Assembly (NCBI RefSeq): GCF_026870155.1
Contig: NZ_CP113975.1
Span: 1,488,001-1,552,000, forward strand
Direction of reading: 5' to 3'
From: Flavobacterium marginilacus
GTDB taxonomy: Bacteria; Bacteroidota; Bacteroidia; Flavobacteriales; Flavobacteriaceae
Length of the DNA stretch: 64,000 nucleotides
The position numbers and the translations under genes are program-made. Position 1 is the first letter of the stretch. Each line of letters opens with the position of its first letter. The notes below the pieces were generated by a model. It saw only the letters and a program-made list of their open reading frames with translations. It ran no database searches and was not told the origin of the DNA. Shown piece after piece: positions 32,154 through 42,134 of this stretch.

Positions 32154-32903
32154 CTATTTATTCCATATCTTCCAGGCTTTTTCTGCTTGAAAAATAAGCA
32201 TGTCCAAACCATTTTTAATCTGTGCGCCCTGAGCTTTTGCTTTACTTAGAAATTGTGTTTCAGCAGGATTGTAAATCAAATCGTAGGCAATATGTTTCTC
32301 TGTGAAGTATTCGTAGGGAATAAGCGGAAATAAATCCACATTTGGACTTGTTCCTACTGGAGTACAGTTGATGATAATCTGGTAGTTATCAAACGTAGTA
32401 GCATTGATAAGGCTGTAATCGATACAGTTTTCTTTGTCCCCGCGGGAAACAAATGTATAAGTGATATCCAATTGGTCTAAAGCAAAGGCAACTCCTTTTG
32501 AAGCGCCGCCGGTTCCCAGAATCAATGCTTTTTTGTGATGTGGCTGTAATAATGGTTCAAGAGATTTTTGGAAACCGTAATAATCGGTGTTGTAGCCTTT
32601 TAATTTTCCTTTTTTGGTAAATTTTATGGTGTTTACAGCCCCAATTTCGACTGCGTTTTTAGATAATTTGTCTAAAAAAGGAATCACGGATTCTTTATAA
32701 GGAATAGTGACATTCAATCCGTTAAGGTTATTGTTGTTTTTTATTAATTCGGTAAACTCATTGATTTCCTGTATGTCAAAATTTTCATAGGTACAGCCTT
32801 CAAAATGTTCCTTGCTGAATTTTTCTGTAAAATATCCTTTTGAAAAGGAATAGCTGATATTGCGGCCTAATAAACCAAATCGTCTCCTTAAAACTTCAGT
32901 CAT
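32154..32903 (-). CDS. aroE: Shikimate dehydrogenase
   Basis: NADPH-dependent reduction of 3-dehydroshikimate to shikimate in aromatic amino acid synthesis. Substrate-binding motifs are GRNISYSFSKGYF and NGLNVTIPYKES with the catalytic Lys, then NTDYYGF with the partner Asp. The nucleotide-binding loop is GTGGASKGVAFAL. The protein is 249 residues, slightly short for the family but complete. Its start overlaps the stop of the TPR gene by one base, so the two are co-transcribed. Confidence 0.93.
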   Translation of the reverse strand: MTEVLRRRFGLLGRNISYSFSKGYFTEKFSKEHFEGCTYENFDIQEINEFTELIKNNNNLNGLNVTIPYKESVIPFLDKLSKNAVEIGAVNTIKFTKKGKLKGYNTDYYGFQKSLEPLLQPHHKKALILGTGGASKGVAFALDQLDITYTFVSRGDKENCIDYSLINATTFDNYQIIINCTPVGTSPNVDLFPLIPYEYFTEKHIAYDLIYNPAETQFLSKAKAQGAQIKNGLDMLIFQAEKAWKIWNK

Positions 32904-34300
32904 TATTGTTTTTTATGTTTGTCAATATAATTTCGTACCATTTTTTTCTCCCAAACCACAGGGAATAAATCTTCTAACAGGATGTAATTGTCATAATTCA
33001 GACGCAAAGCATTACTTAAATGAAATTTAGCTTTGATATTGTCTGAAAGCATAAAATACAATCCAGCCAAACGGTATTCGACTTCGTTTTCTTCAGGAAA
33101 ATATTCTGAAGCCTGCAGTAATGTTTGTATTGCACTTTCAAATTCTCCTAAAAACTGTAAAATGTCAACCCAAAACAGCCAAGTGTCGAGCTGATAATCT
33201 CCAAATTCTACTGCTTTTCGATAACCAAATTCAGCTTCTTCAAAAAAGTTCATCTGCTTGTTGATAGCAGCAAAACGTTTCCAGTATAATTTGTTCTGAT
33301 TATCAATTGCTAATGCTTTATTGACAAAAAATAATGCTTTTTGGAAGTTTTTCTGGCGTACATAAAAATCAGTAATGGCAATCCAGCCTTTGTCTAAAAG
33401 AGGATCTTCATGTACAGTTTTGTTATAATATTTCAAGGCTAGAACTTTATTGCCTAATTTTTCATAACATTTTCCTATTCGGAGTAATGCGTATGAAGTG
33501 GCATCGTCCAGTTCCAATGTTCTGTTGTAGCTTTCAATGGCTTCTTCATATTTCTTTAGACGTTCCAGCGCTTTTGCTTTTTCCATAAAAGCACCTAGAA
33601 ATTCTTCATCAATAAGAGTTGCATATTCAAATGCATGAATAGCACTTTCATATTCCTTCACGCCATAAAACAAGCGGCCTAATTGATGCCAGGCAATCTC
33701 GCTGTAAGGATTTTTGTTGATGTATTTATTCAGATAGGCAATTGCTTCCTGATTTTGATCTAAAAATTCAAAACAATATACCACATTATATAATGCCGAT
33801 TGATCTTCAAAATCTTCTTCGAGACATTTAATGAAGCTGTCTTTGGCAAGTTCAAGATTATCCATAAAAAGATATTCCATTCCCATTAAGTTGTACACAT
33901 CGGCATAGTCATCTGTATATTTCAATGCTATTTTGAGCATTTCTACGGCTTTTTCATGCTGATCTCTTTTGGAACAGATATTGGCTTTCTGAATATAAAT
34001 TTCTTCGTTTGTTGGTTCGATAGCATACAGCTCATTCAATAGCTTTTCGGCCATTTCGAGTTTATCATCATAAATCAGCATTTCTACCTGGACTAATTTA
34101 AGGCCGCTGGATCTTGGGTGCTGTTCCAGTGCTAATTTTAAAGCTTTTTTGGCCAATGCAGACTTGCCCATATCGAGATAATGAAGAATGATTTCTTCAA
34201 ATTCTTCGGAGTCAAAAAAGAGCACTTTGTTGGTTTTCAACATAGACTCAAATTTGGATAGGGATAAGTTATAATCTTCTTCTTCGTTGCTTAATTGCAT
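32903..34300 (-). CDS. Tetratricopeptide repeat protein
   Basis: A 465-residue soluble protein built almost entirely of TPR-type helical hairpins. Examples are DVYNLMGMEYLFMDNLELAK, IAWHQLGRLFYGVKEYESA, YALLRIGKCYEKLGNKVLAL and VEYRLAGLYFMLSDNIKAK. About ten units can be counted, running from residue 40 to near the C-terminus. No signal peptide or enzymatic domain is seen. TPR arrays act as protein-binding scaffolds. It is translationally coupled to aroE, an arrangement I recall from other Flavobacteriia. Its partner is unknown. Confidence 0.88.
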   Translation of the reverse strand: MQLSNEEEDYNLSLSKFESMLKTNKVLFFDSEEFEEIILHYLDMGKSALAKKALKLALEQHPRSSGLKLVQVEMLIYDDKLEMAEKLLNELYAIEPTNEEIYIQKANICSKRDQHEKAVEMLKIALKYTDDYADVYNLMGMEYLFMDNLELAKDSFIKCLEEDFEDQSALYNVVYCFEFLDQNQEAIAYLNKYINKNPYSEIAWHQLGRLFYGVKEYESAIHAFEYATLIDEEFLGAFMEKAKALERLKKYEEAIESYNRTLELDDATSYALLRIGKCYEKLGNKVLALKYYNKTVHEDPLLDKGWIAITDFYVRQKNFQKALFFVNKALAIDNQNKLYWKRFAAINKQMNFFEEAEFGYRKAVEFGDYQLDTWLFWVDILQFLGEFESAIQTLLQASEYFPEENEVEYRLAGLYFMLSDNIKAKFHLSNALRLNYDNYILLEDLFPVVWEKKMVRNYIDKHKKQ

Positions 34301-34474
34301 ACTGTGTGTTTTTAAATTATCCTAAATTAAAATTAAGGAAACGTATTGTTGAAAAGAGGAAGAATTCTATTTGTTGTGAACAATTTAATTAACAGGTTTT
34401 CCAATGGCAATATCAAAAGTCAATGTCAAAAGTCAATGTCAAACCTTAAATATTTATTTTTTAAATCTAAATTC

Positions 34475-35656
34475 TTAAATCATCATTTCATTCATCACTT
34501 CAAGAATTATTGCACAGCCTTCTCGAATTTCTTCTTCGGAAATGGTCAGTGGCGGTGTTATTCGAATTGCGCATCCTTCAAAAAGAAGCCAAAATAGAAT
34601 CAAACCTCTGTCCTGACATTTTAATATCACTTCATTTGTGATGTCTGCACTCTCCGTCATGGCTGCAAGCATTAATCCTCTTCCTCTTATTTCTTTAATC
34701 AAAGGATGTACCAAAAGCTTTCTGAAGAGATTTTCTTTCTCTAAAGTATCTGTAATGATTGAGGTTTCAGTTAATTCTTTCAAAGTAGCCAGACATGCTG
34801 ACGCAATGACAGGATGACCTCCAAAGGTTGTAATGTGACCCAATTTCGGGTTTTCAGTCAATAAATCCATCATTGCCGATGAAGCGGTAAAAGCACCAAC
34901 TGGCATGCCGCCACCCATTCCTTTTCCCATTACCAGAATATCTGGAACGACATCATAGTTTTGAAATCCAAAAAGAGCACCTGTTCTGCCAAATCCCGGC
35001 TGGATTTCGTCTAATATCATTAAAGCCCCTACTTCTTCGCATCGCGCTTTTACTTTCTTTAAAAAATTATTATAAGGTTCAATAAAACCAGCTCCTCCCT
35101 GGATTGTTTCGAGTAAGATTCCCGCTGTTTTGTTGGTGATTTTCTGTAAATCGGCTTCATTATTGAATGTTATAAAATCGATGTCGGGAAGCAGTGGGCG
35201 AAAAGCCTGCTTGCGTTCTTCAAAGCCCATTACACTCATTGATCCCATGGTGTTGCCATGATAGGCATTATGACATGAAATGAGCTGGCTTCTTCCTGTT
35301 ACTCTTTTTGCAAGTTTTAATGCGCCTTCTATTGCTTCGGTTCCTGAGTTGACCAGATAAGTTTTGTCTAAAGGAGCAGGGAGGAGAGAGGCCATCAATT
35401 TGCAGTATTCTACTGCGGGACTTTGTGAATATTCGCCATAAACCATAACATGCGAATATTTATCCAACTGGTCTTTTATAGCGTCATTTACTCTTTTGTT
35501 CTGATGGCCAAGCGTACAGGCCGAAACTCCTGCTACAAAATCTAAATATTTTTTGTTACTAGTGTCATAAATATAGGAACCAATGGCATGTGATACTTCC
35601 ATACCCAATGGATATGGCGAAGTTTGTGCTTGGTATTTTATAAAATCCGGATTCAC
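34475..35656 (-). CDS. Class III PLP-dependent aminotransferase
   Basis: A 393-residue aminotransferase of the acetylornithine/GABA class. It has VNSGTEAIEGALKLAKR, the PLP-contacting AYHGNTMG, DEIQPGFGRTG with the ring-binding Asp, and VMGKGMGGGMPVGA with the Schiff-base lysine. The start MNPDFIKYQAQTSPYPLGME is typical of the flavobacterial enzyme annotated aspartate aminotransferase family. The substrate cannot be determined from sequence and no arginine genes adjoin. It follows the OstA-like gene with a 65-base gap. Confidence 0.87.
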   Translation of the reverse strand: MNPDFIKYQAQTSPYPLGMEVSHAIGSYIYDTSNKKYLDFVAGVSACTLGHQNKRVNDAIKDQLDKYSHVMVYGEYSQSPAVEYCKLMASLLPAPLDKTYLVNSGTEAIEGALKLAKRVTGRSQLISCHNAYHGNTMGSMSVMGFEERKQAFRPLLPDIDFITFNNEADLQKITNKTAGILLETIQGGAGFIEPYNNFLKKVKARCEEVGALMILDEIQPGFGRTGALFGFQNYDVVPDILVMGKGMGGGMPVGAFTASSAMMDLLTENPKLGHITTFGGHPVIASACLATLKELTETSIITDTLEKENLFRKLLVHPLIKEIRGRGLMLAAMTESADITNEVILKCQDRGLILFWLLFEGCAIRITPPLTISEEEIREGCAIILEVMNEMMI

Positions 35657-35721
35657 TTTTTGGAAAGTTTATGTGTTTAAAGGTTTATCGTTGAAGTTAT
35701 AATCTGCCATCTAAAAACTGC

Positions 35722-37359
35722 TTACTGATTACTTTTGGAGTTCTTCTTATCATAATTCAAAGTTTCTTTTCGAACTTTCATCGGTGTAGCTTTTTTTGCT
35801 TTGTCTTTTTGTGTTTCTTCAATGATTTTTAGTTCTTCAGCATTTTCTTCTTTGCTAAAAACATCATCTTTGGATTTAATCTTTTCATCGCCCCGCCATT
35901 TGAGTCCGCGAAGGGCTCTGGCATTTTCGGGAAATTCAGTTTCTGGATAAACAATACCGTCTACCTGCTTAAAAAAGGTGGTTTCGTCTATGTCATTTTT
36001 GTCAAAGATGATATTGATTTTACTGCATACTTTTTTATCTATACCAATTAGTTCATTGGCATTGTTCCGCATGTAGTAAATCATTTCAGCATTTTTTATA
36101 ATATCAACATCATGAATTTTTCCGTCTAGAAATTTACCAAATAAGTTTTGTCCTTTTACCTGATTATATCCGGTTCCAAGGGTGTCTTTCGAGACCAGAA
36201 AGGTGTTGTTGAGTACTTTGAGCGAGTCTAGTTTTTGAGTCTTATTATCTCCAATGAGATGCATAACATCACCAGTAATTTGGCTTTCTCCATTCCAGAG
36301 TATTGGATTTCCTATCAATTTTGTCAAAGAAATTTTAGAACTGGAATGAATAGAATCGCATTTACCGCTCATGTCGGTTTTGTAAAAACGTACATTGTTA
36401 AAAGCTCGAATGATTCTGTCGCCTTCTTTACCGGTTACCATAAGTTTTTTCCCATGAATATATACGGAATCATTGTCAACAAAATTGACAGCCAAAGCTC
36501 TTTTGGTAACAAACATAGAATCTTTTTTCTTGAATAATTCAGCATAATGTCCCCGAATTACTCCTCGATTGACCGAATCGGTTATTTTTACATTTCGTGT
36601 TGCCGATGCAAATTCTTTATTTCGGTCATAATACAGACTATCTCCCTTTATGATTCGGTCATCATATTTTATATAAGATTTATCTAAGAAATGTGCCAGA
36701 TTTTTTTTGGTATCATAAAACCCTTTCTCTGTATAAATATAATTGGTTTTACTGGTAATTGTTGATGGACCAAAAAGATAAGAGTGCCCGGAATTACTGT
36801 AATAATCCAAGTGGTTGGATTTAATTTCGTATGATTTATTGGTAAGTGTTACCTCTGTTAAGAATTGAAATTTTTTCTGGGTCACATAATATCTTCCAGA
36901 TTTGCTTTTTAAAGTATTGTCTTTGTTAATTATGGTTCCTTTTGTGTTGTAAAATACTTCCTGAATATTTCTGTCAAAATTGATCGTATCTGTTGCCAAT
37001 GTGGCGTCTGGAGAGCTCATGACAGCATTACCAGTTGCAAAAGCCTTTTTTAATTCGCCGCTGTATTCAGCATAATTACTATTTAAATATAAAGTGTCTC
37101 CCTGTACCAATTGTACATTTCCAAAAGCTTTTAAATAATTTTCTTTTTGGAAAAAGTAAGCTTTATTACAGGTGAGAACCACGCCGTCATGGCTTACTTT
37201 TACATTTCCGGTTAGCAATAGAGCACCTGGATATTTGTCTTTATCCATATCGGCAAAGTCAGATTGTTCAACATGAATTTTTTTAGGAGCCTGTGCCAAA
37301 ATATGATTTGCACCAAGTAATATTAAGCAATAGATAATGAAATATAAAGATTTCTTCAA
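35722..37359 (-). CDS. OstA-like (LptA-family) envelope protein
   Basis: A 545-residue exported protein with a signal peptide (ending about ILAQA). An OstA/LptA-type beta-jellyroll begins at about residue 30 (GALLLTGNVKVSHDGVVLTC), and continuing beta repeats run through most of the chain. The end is Lys/Glu-rich and charged. LptA proteins bridge lipopolysaccharide across the periplasm. This large Bacteroidota version may serve a similar purpose, but that is an inference. It is divergent from the amylase gene across 287 bases of AT-rich sequence, in which I found no other feature. Confidence 0.78.
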   Translation of the reverse strand: MKKSLYFIIYCLILLGANHILAQAPKKIHVEQSDFADMDKDKYPGALLLTGNVKVSHDGVVLTCNKAYFFQKENYLKAFGNVQLVQGDTLYLNSNYAEYSGELKKAFATGNAVMSSPDATLATDTINFDRNIQEVFYNTKGTIINKDNTLKSKSGRYYVTQKKFQFLTEVTLTNKSYEIKSNHLDYYSNSGHSYLFGPSTITSKTNYIYTEKGFYDTKKNLAHFLDKSYIKYDDRIIKGDSLYYDRNKEFASATRNVKITDSVNRGVIRGHYAELFKKKDSMFVTKRALAVNFVDNDSVYIHGKKLMVTGKEGDRIIRAFNNVRFYKTDMSGKCDSIHSSSKISLTKLIGNPILWNGESQITGDVMHLIGDNKTQKLDSLKVLNNTFLVSKDTLGTGYNQVKGQNLFGKFLDGKIHDVDIIKNAEMIYYMRNNANELIGIDKKVCSKINIIFDKNDIDETTFFKQVDGIVYPETEFPENARALRGLKWRGDEKIKSKDDVFSKEENAEELKIIEETQKDKAKKATPMKVRKETLNYDKKNSKSNQ

Positions 37360-37646
37360 TGGTCTGATTTTTTTTGTAAATTTATGAAAATTGAAACAAA
37401 CCCTATAGATATTAGGATTTATTTATAATAGTTTACTGCTGTAATCAGGAAGAGGCTTTTTAGAAAATAAAATAGTTATAAACAAAGGGTTTGGCTATTA
37501 CGTTGTAGTGGTTTTTTGAGTGTGAAACAGACTGGATTTGGAGACTTTGCTCATTGCTTTATTTTGAAAAAAGATTAAATTTATAGATTGATACAGGTGT
37601 TAAAATGTAACAATTGGGTATTTTTAATTTTTTATGATTTAAATAG

Positions 37647-39521
37647 ATGAGCACTACAAAAAAAGTAATCACAGGAATAAGTATTTTGCTTATCGCTGTA
37701 GCATGTAAAACTAAAGATGTAAAAATGAGTGGACAAAAGAAAGAAATCGTTTCTGAAAATAAAGCAGTAGTTTACCAAGTATTTACCCGTTTGTTCGGTA
37801 ACAAAAACACAGCCAATAAACCGTGGGGAACAATTGAAGAAAATGGCGTTGGAAAATTTAATGATTTTACAGACAAAGCGCTTCATGAGATAAAAGATTT
37901 AGGTGTTACCCATATTTGGTACACGGGTGTTCCGCATCATGCTGTGATTAGGGATTATACTGCAATAGGAATTTCAAACGATGATCCGGAAGTGGTCAAA
38001 GGAAGGGCAGGTTCGCCCTATGCTGTAAAAGATTATTATAATGTGAATCCTGATTTAGCAGTTGATCCTGCAAAACGTTTAGAAGAATTTGAGGCATTGA
38101 TAAAAAGAACCCACAAAACAGGTCTTAAAGTTATTATTGATATTGTTCCCAATCACATTGCCCGTAAATATGAAGGGAAAAACAATCCAAAAGGAGTGAG
38201 GGATTTTGGTGCCGATGATGATGTTACCGTGGAATACAAAAGAGATAATAATTTTTATTACATTCCGAATACCCCATTTCAGTTACCTGATGGAGACAGA
38301 CCTCTGAACGGTGAAAGTAATCCGTTAATTGATGGTAAGTTTGAAGAAAATCCTGCTAAATGGACTGGCAACGGTTCCAGAATGGCAAAACCCGATAAAA
38401 ATGACTGGTATGAAACCGTCAAAGTAAATTACGGCATACGCCCAGATGGTTCAAAAGATTTTCCTGAATTACCAGCTGGTTATGATAAACTGTCTTCTAA
38501 AGAACATTTTGATTTTTGGAAAGATAAAAGCGTGCCTAGTTCCTGGATTAAGTTCAGGGATATTGCGTTGTATTGGACTGCTAAAGGTGTGGATGGTTTT
38601 AGATATGATATGGCCGAAATGGTTCCTTATGAATTTTGGAGTTATATGAATTCAGCGATAAAAAATGTAAATCCGGACGCTTTTCTAATGGCGGAGGTTT
38701 ATAATCCGAGAGAGTATCGCAATTATATTCATTTGGGTAAAATGGATTATTTGTATGATAAAGTAGAGACTTATGATAAACTGAAAGATATTATTCAGGG
38801 AAAAACACCTCCTGATGGATTATCCTATATTCAAAGCGGTCTGGCTGATATTGATGTTCATATGCTGAAGTTTTTGGACAATCATGATGAACAGCGATTA
38901 GCAAGTCCAGAATTCGCAGGTTCTCCTGAAAAAGGAAAACCAATGATGGTAGTTTCTGCGATGATAACTTCGGCACCAATTATGATTTATTTTGGACAGG
39001 AAGTAGGAGAGGCAGGAAATGAAAACGGTGGTTTTGGATCTCATTCCAGAACATCCATTTTTGATTATGTAGGTGTGCCAAATCATCAGCGATGGATGAA
39101 TGACGGTGCTTTTGACGGCGGAAAATTATCGCAAAGTGAAAAAGATCTGCGTGATTTTTATAAAAAATTATTAAATTTCTCTGCCAAAAGTTCTGCAGTA
39201 ATGGGGCAGTTTCAAGATCTTCAGGAAGTAAACCGTCATGCAGGCCTTGGATATGACCCAAATCATGTTTATTCATTTGTCCGCTGGTCTGATACCCAAA
39301 AATTAATAGTTATTACTAATTTCTCTTCTGAAGCTGTAAATAGTTTTGAATTAAAAATTTCAGCAGATATTATCAGTAAATGGAATTTGAAAGATGGAAC
39401 CTATGCTCTAAATGATCAATTGTATGGAAAAAGTACTGTTCAATTATTGGTTGCCAATGGAGAAGGAAAAGCTTCAATTACAATTCATCCGTTGGAATCA
39501 TTTATTTATCAATTGGATTAA
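37647..39521 (+). CDS. Lipoprotein alpha-amylase family (GH13) glycosidase
   Basis: A 624-residue secreted glycoside hydrolase. The signal peptide ends in a lipobox (IAVAC, lipidated Cys20), so it is anchored to the envelope. The GH13 barrel signatures are present: KVIIDIVPNHIA, GFRYDMAEM with the nucleophile Asp, FLMAEVYNP with the acid/base Glu, and FLDNHDEQR with the stabilising Asp. A C-terminal beta domain closes the chain. It should hydrolyse alpha-glucans at the cell surface or in the periplasm. No SusC/SusD pair is adjacent. It converges with the superoxide dismutase gene across a shared terminator. Confidence 0.9.
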   Translation: MSTTKKVITGISILLIAVACKTKDVKMSGQKKEIVSENKAVVYQVFTRLFGNKNTANKPWGTIEENGVGKFNDFTDKALHEIKDLGVTHIWYTGVPHHAVIRDYTAIGISNDDPEVVKGRAGSPYAVKDYYNVNPDLAVDPAKRLEEFEALIKRTHKTGLKVIIDIVPNHIARKYEGKNNPKGVRDFGADDDVTVEYKRDNNFYYIPNTPFQLPDGDRPLNGESNPLIDGKFEENPAKWTGNGSRMAKPDKNDWYETVKVNYGIRPDGSKDFPELPAGYDKLSSKEHFDFWKDKSVPSSWIKFRDIALYWTAKGVDGFRYDMAEMVPYEFWSYMNSAIKNVNPDAFLMAEVYNPREYRNYIHLGKMDYLYDKVETYDKLKDIIQGKTPPDGLSYIQSGLADIDVHMLKFLDNHDEQRLASPEFAGSPEKGKPMMVVSAMITSAPIMIYFGQEVGEAGNENGGFGSHSRTSIFDYVGVPNHQRWMNDGAFDGGKLSQSEKDLRDFYKKLLNFSAKSSAVMGQFQDLQEVNRHAGLGYDPNHVYSFVRWSDTQKLIVITNFSSEAVNSFELKISADIISKWNLKDGTYALNDQLYGKSTVQLLVANGEGKASITIHPLESFIYQLD

Positions 39522-39540
39522 GCTGATTAAAGGAGTATAA

Positions 39541-39577
39541 AAAAAGCTGATAATTTTTAGGATATCAGCTTTTTTTG
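39541..39577. terminator. Bidirectional terminator between amylase and sod
   Basis: AAAAAGCTGATA (39541-39552) pairs with TATCAGCTTTTT (39563-39574), with A and T runs on both sides. It serves both convergent genes. Confidence 0.85.
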
Positions 39578-39581
39578 TTTC

Positions 39582-40358
39582 TTACTTTTTGAAAGTAGCC
39601 TTGTAGTTTTCGTTGACTTTTTCCCAGTTTATTATGCTGAAAAAATCATCGATATATTTTTTCTTTTTGTATTGGTAATCCATAAAATAGGCATGTTCCC
39701 AAAGATCTATTCCTAAAATTGGTGTTCCGTGAAATCCAGTAACCGGTGCATAGGTCATTAATGGATTGTCTTGATCTTGTGTTGTTGATAATTGAAGAAC
39801 TCCAGTTTTGTCAACTACAAGCCAAACCCATCCAGATCCAAACTGTTTATTTGCAGCGTCTTTAAAAACTGTTTTAAAATTTGAAAATGAGCCAAAATCG
39901 GTGGTGATTTTTGAAGCTAAAGTATCTATTGGTTCTCCTCCGGCTTTTGGACCTATCGAATTGAAATATAAAGTGTGGTTGTAATATCCTCCGGCATTAT
40001 TTCGGAGTTCAGTATCATTAATATCTAATTTTTTTAATATATCTTCAATGGTAAGATTCTCTTTATCTGTTCCCAGAACTGTTTTGTTTAGGCTGTTGGT
40101 GTAATATAAATAATTTTTATAATGAGATTCTAATGTCAAAGCCGATAAATCCGGTGCGAGTGCATCATAGCCAAACGATAGTTTTTCCAATTGAAAAGAG
40201 CCTTCATTTGCTTTTAAATCATTTGGATTGCCTATTTTTATTTTTTCTTGTACTGCAGGTAATGGTACTTCTACAACTTCAGTCATTTTTTTTTCATTAC
40301 AAGAAACTAAGACCAAAATAAAGAGCAGGCTTGCTAATATAAAAGTGTTTTTTTTCAT
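39582..40358 (-). CDS. Lipoprotein Fe/Mn superoxide dismutase
   Basis: A 258-residue superoxide dismutase with a lipoprotein signal (FILVLVSC, Cys20) and a linker of about 30 residues. The SOD fold is complete. Metal ligands are the His in TLESHYK, the His in YYNHTLYF, and Asp and His in GIDLWEHAY. The usual second-sphere HHxKHH segment is altered (SHYKNY) and the conserved LFW is LYF, so metal preference or activity may differ. Envelope location suggests defence against external superoxide. It follows the acyl-CoA-binding protein gene by only 14 bases. Confidence 0.9.
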   Translation of the reverse strand: MKKNTFILASLLFILVLVSCNEKKMTEVVEVPLPAVQEKIKIGNPNDLKANEGSFQLEKLSFGYDALAPDLSALTLESHYKNYLYYTNSLNKTVLGTDKENLTIEDILKKLDINDTELRNNAGGYYNHTLYFNSIGPKAGGEPIDTLASKITTDFGSFSNFKTVFKDAANKQFGSGWVWLVVDKTGVLQLSTTQDQDNPLMTYAPVTGFHGTPILGIDLWEHAYFMDYQYKKKKYIDDFFSIINWEKVNENYKATFKK

Positions 40359-40372
40359 AAAAAATAATACGA

Positions 40373-40639
40373 TTACTTTATTAGGGAATGAATTAATTTA
40401 ATATATTTTTTCTTGGCTTCATTTTGTGTAAGATGACTGATCTGAATCCAGGCATTAGTTTTAAAAGCATTTCTTAAGTCAGAATTGTCTGTGACTTTAA
40501 AGTTACTTTTGTCAAATGTTGCCTGTTTGTAAAAAGCATAAAGACGCAGCTGCACATCCTGCGGTAAAGATGCTTGAGTCATAGAAGAAGCAATTTCAAC
40601 TGCTTCTTGAAATTGTTTGTCTAAATCTTTTTCAATCAT
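40373..40639 (-). CDS. Acyl-CoA-binding protein
   Basis: An 88-residue four-helix protein of the ACBP family. DKQFQEAVEIASSM is the first helix, LRLYAFYKQAT the second with the acyl-CoA-binding Tyr and Lys, and NAWIQISHLTQNEAKKKYI the fourth, with the conserved Trp and Lys-Tyr. It would carry long-chain acyl-CoA. It overlaps the psd stop by one base and continues the phospholipid operon, which supports a role in lipid metabolism. Confidence 0.88.
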   Translation of the reverse strand: MIEKDLDKQFQEAVEIASSMTQASLPQDVQLRLYAFYKQATFDKSNFKVTDNSDLRNAFKTNAWIQISHLTQNEAKKKYIKLIHSLIK

Positions 40640-41292
40640 TAAGCCTTAATTGCAATTATAGTCTTTCCTCCAATTGCTTTTTGATTTAATTCTACATTAA
40701 TCGGAGTGCCTAGAGGCAGAAAAATATCTACTCTTGAACCAAATTTAATAAAACCAGCATCGGTGCCTTGTACAACCTGCATGCCTTCCTGTGCATAATT
40801 TACAATACGCTTTGCTAATGCACCTGCAATCTGACGGTACAAAATAGCTCCGAAAGTTTTATTTTCAACAACAATGGTTGTTCTTTCATTTTCTTCACTG
40901 GCTTTTGGATGCCAGGCTACAAGAAATTTACCGGGATGGTATTTGCTGAATTTTACTAATCCGCTTATTGCGTAACGAGTAACGTGAACATTTATAGGAG
41001 ACATAAAAATTGAAACCTGAAGCCTCTTGTCTTTAAAATATTCGCTTTCAAACACTTCTTCTATCACAACTACCTTTCCGTCTACAGGAGCAATAATATG
41101 ATTTTCGTTTATTTCTACAGTTCTTTTAGGGTTTCTAAAAAATTGCAGGATGATAATCAATAATAACAAAGTTACAATTTCAATAGCCATTTTAATCCAT
41201 TCTGTCTGGATAAAATAGTCTGATGCTAAAAAAACAACAGCAGTAACAATAGTGCCTAATAAAATACTTTGAGTTCCTTCTTTATGAAACAT
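40639..41292 (-). CDS. psd: Phosphatidylserine decarboxylase family protein
   Basis: Makes phosphatidylethanolamine from phosphatidylserine. The 217-residue protein is the short, self-processing type, with two N-terminal membrane helices. It has the catalytic core APVDGKVV, FMSPINVHVTRYAI and the C-terminal cleavage region KFGSRVDIF, in which the Ser becomes the pyruvoyl group. It overlaps cdsA by 11 bases and ACBP by one base, so it is part of a tight operon of phospholipid synthesis. The assignment is strong. Confidence 0.92.
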   Translation of the reverse strand: MFHKEGTQSILLGTIVTAVVFLASDYFIQTEWIKMAIEIVTLLLLIIILQFFRNPKRTVEINENHIIAPVDGKVVVIEEVFESEYFKDKRLQVSIFMSPINVHVTRYAISGLVKFSKYHPGKFLVAWHPKASEENERTTIVVENKTFGAILYRQIAGALAKRIVNYAQEGMQVVQGTDAGFIKFGSRVDIFLPLGTPINVELNQKAIGGKTIIAIKA

Positions 41293-42133
41293 AATTTAAA
41301 ATTTGATAAAATAAAAATATAATTGGTGCTACAAAGATAACACTATCTAATCGATCTAGGATGCCTCCATGGCCGGGCATGATGTTGCCGCTGTCTTTTT
41401 TTTCTGAAATCCGCTTGAATTTGGACTCAACTAAATCTCCAATAGTTCCGAAAACACCAACAATTGCTGCAATTATAAGCCAGATGTATGTGTTTTTTTC
41501 TGGAAGCATTAAAAAATATTTTGAAATAAAATAACTTGCAAGTACTGCAAATCCTATACCACCCAGAAATCCTTCAATGGTTTTTTTAGGAGAAATCCTT
41601 TCAAATAATTTGTGTCTACCAATTGATTTTCCAACCAAGTAAGCAAATGTATCATTGGTCCATATTAAAATAAAAATACTAATCAGGATGTTTGGGTTGT
41701 ACCCCTTAATTCCAAAAGGTATTTTTGTGATAATAACAAATGGCAGAATTATATATCCAATCAGATAAGCAAATTTTGAAAAGGAATCTACTTTTAAATT
41801 TTTGTTGTCAAATAAAAAGACAATGCATTTTAATGAGACGATAAGGGATGAAAATAATACGGCTAAATCAAAATTTCTGTTATACCGAAGTACGTATAAA
41901 ACTCCATCATCTTTTTCGGCTATAGCAATTTTATAAAAAAAGGAATAGAATAAACAGGCTGTTATAATTGGTGCAATCTTGTTTAAGTGTACGAGATTGC
42001 AAAATTCGAATACTGCTATTAATAAAAAAACTCCAAATAGAACAAAAAAAGTATCTATAGAGTATTGTATTGAAGCTATTAGTAATAAAATATAAACAGC
42101 CCCCGATATTGATCTTTTTAGTGTTTCATTCAT
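41282..42133 (-). CDS. cdsA: Phosphatidate cytidylyltransferase
   Basis: Integral membrane enzyme (283 residues, about eight helices) that makes CDP-diacylglycerol from phosphatidic acid and CTP. The signature lies at the C-terminal end: SKFKRISEKKDSGNIMPGHG, followed by GILDRLDSVIF with the two conserved Asp. SPKKTIEGFLGG in the cytosolic loop is also typical. It sits between the LUD gene (one-base gap) and psd (11-base overlap), supplying CDP-diacylglycerol for the next steps. Confidence 0.93.
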   Translation of the reverse strand: MNETLKRSISGAVYILLLIASIQYSIDTFFVLFGVFLLIAVFEFCNLVHLNKIAPIITACLFYSFFYKIAIAEKDDGVLYVLRYNRNFDLAVLFSSLIVSLKCIVFLFDNKNLKVDSFSKFAYLIGYIILPFVIITKIPFGIKGYNPNILISIFILIWTNDTFAYLVGKSIGRHKLFERISPKKTIEGFLGGIGFAVLASYFISKYFLMLPEKNTYIWLIIAAIVGVFGTIGDLVESKFKRISEKKDSGNIMPGHGGILDRLDSVIFVAPIIFLFYQILNYVS

Positions 42134-42134
42134 T

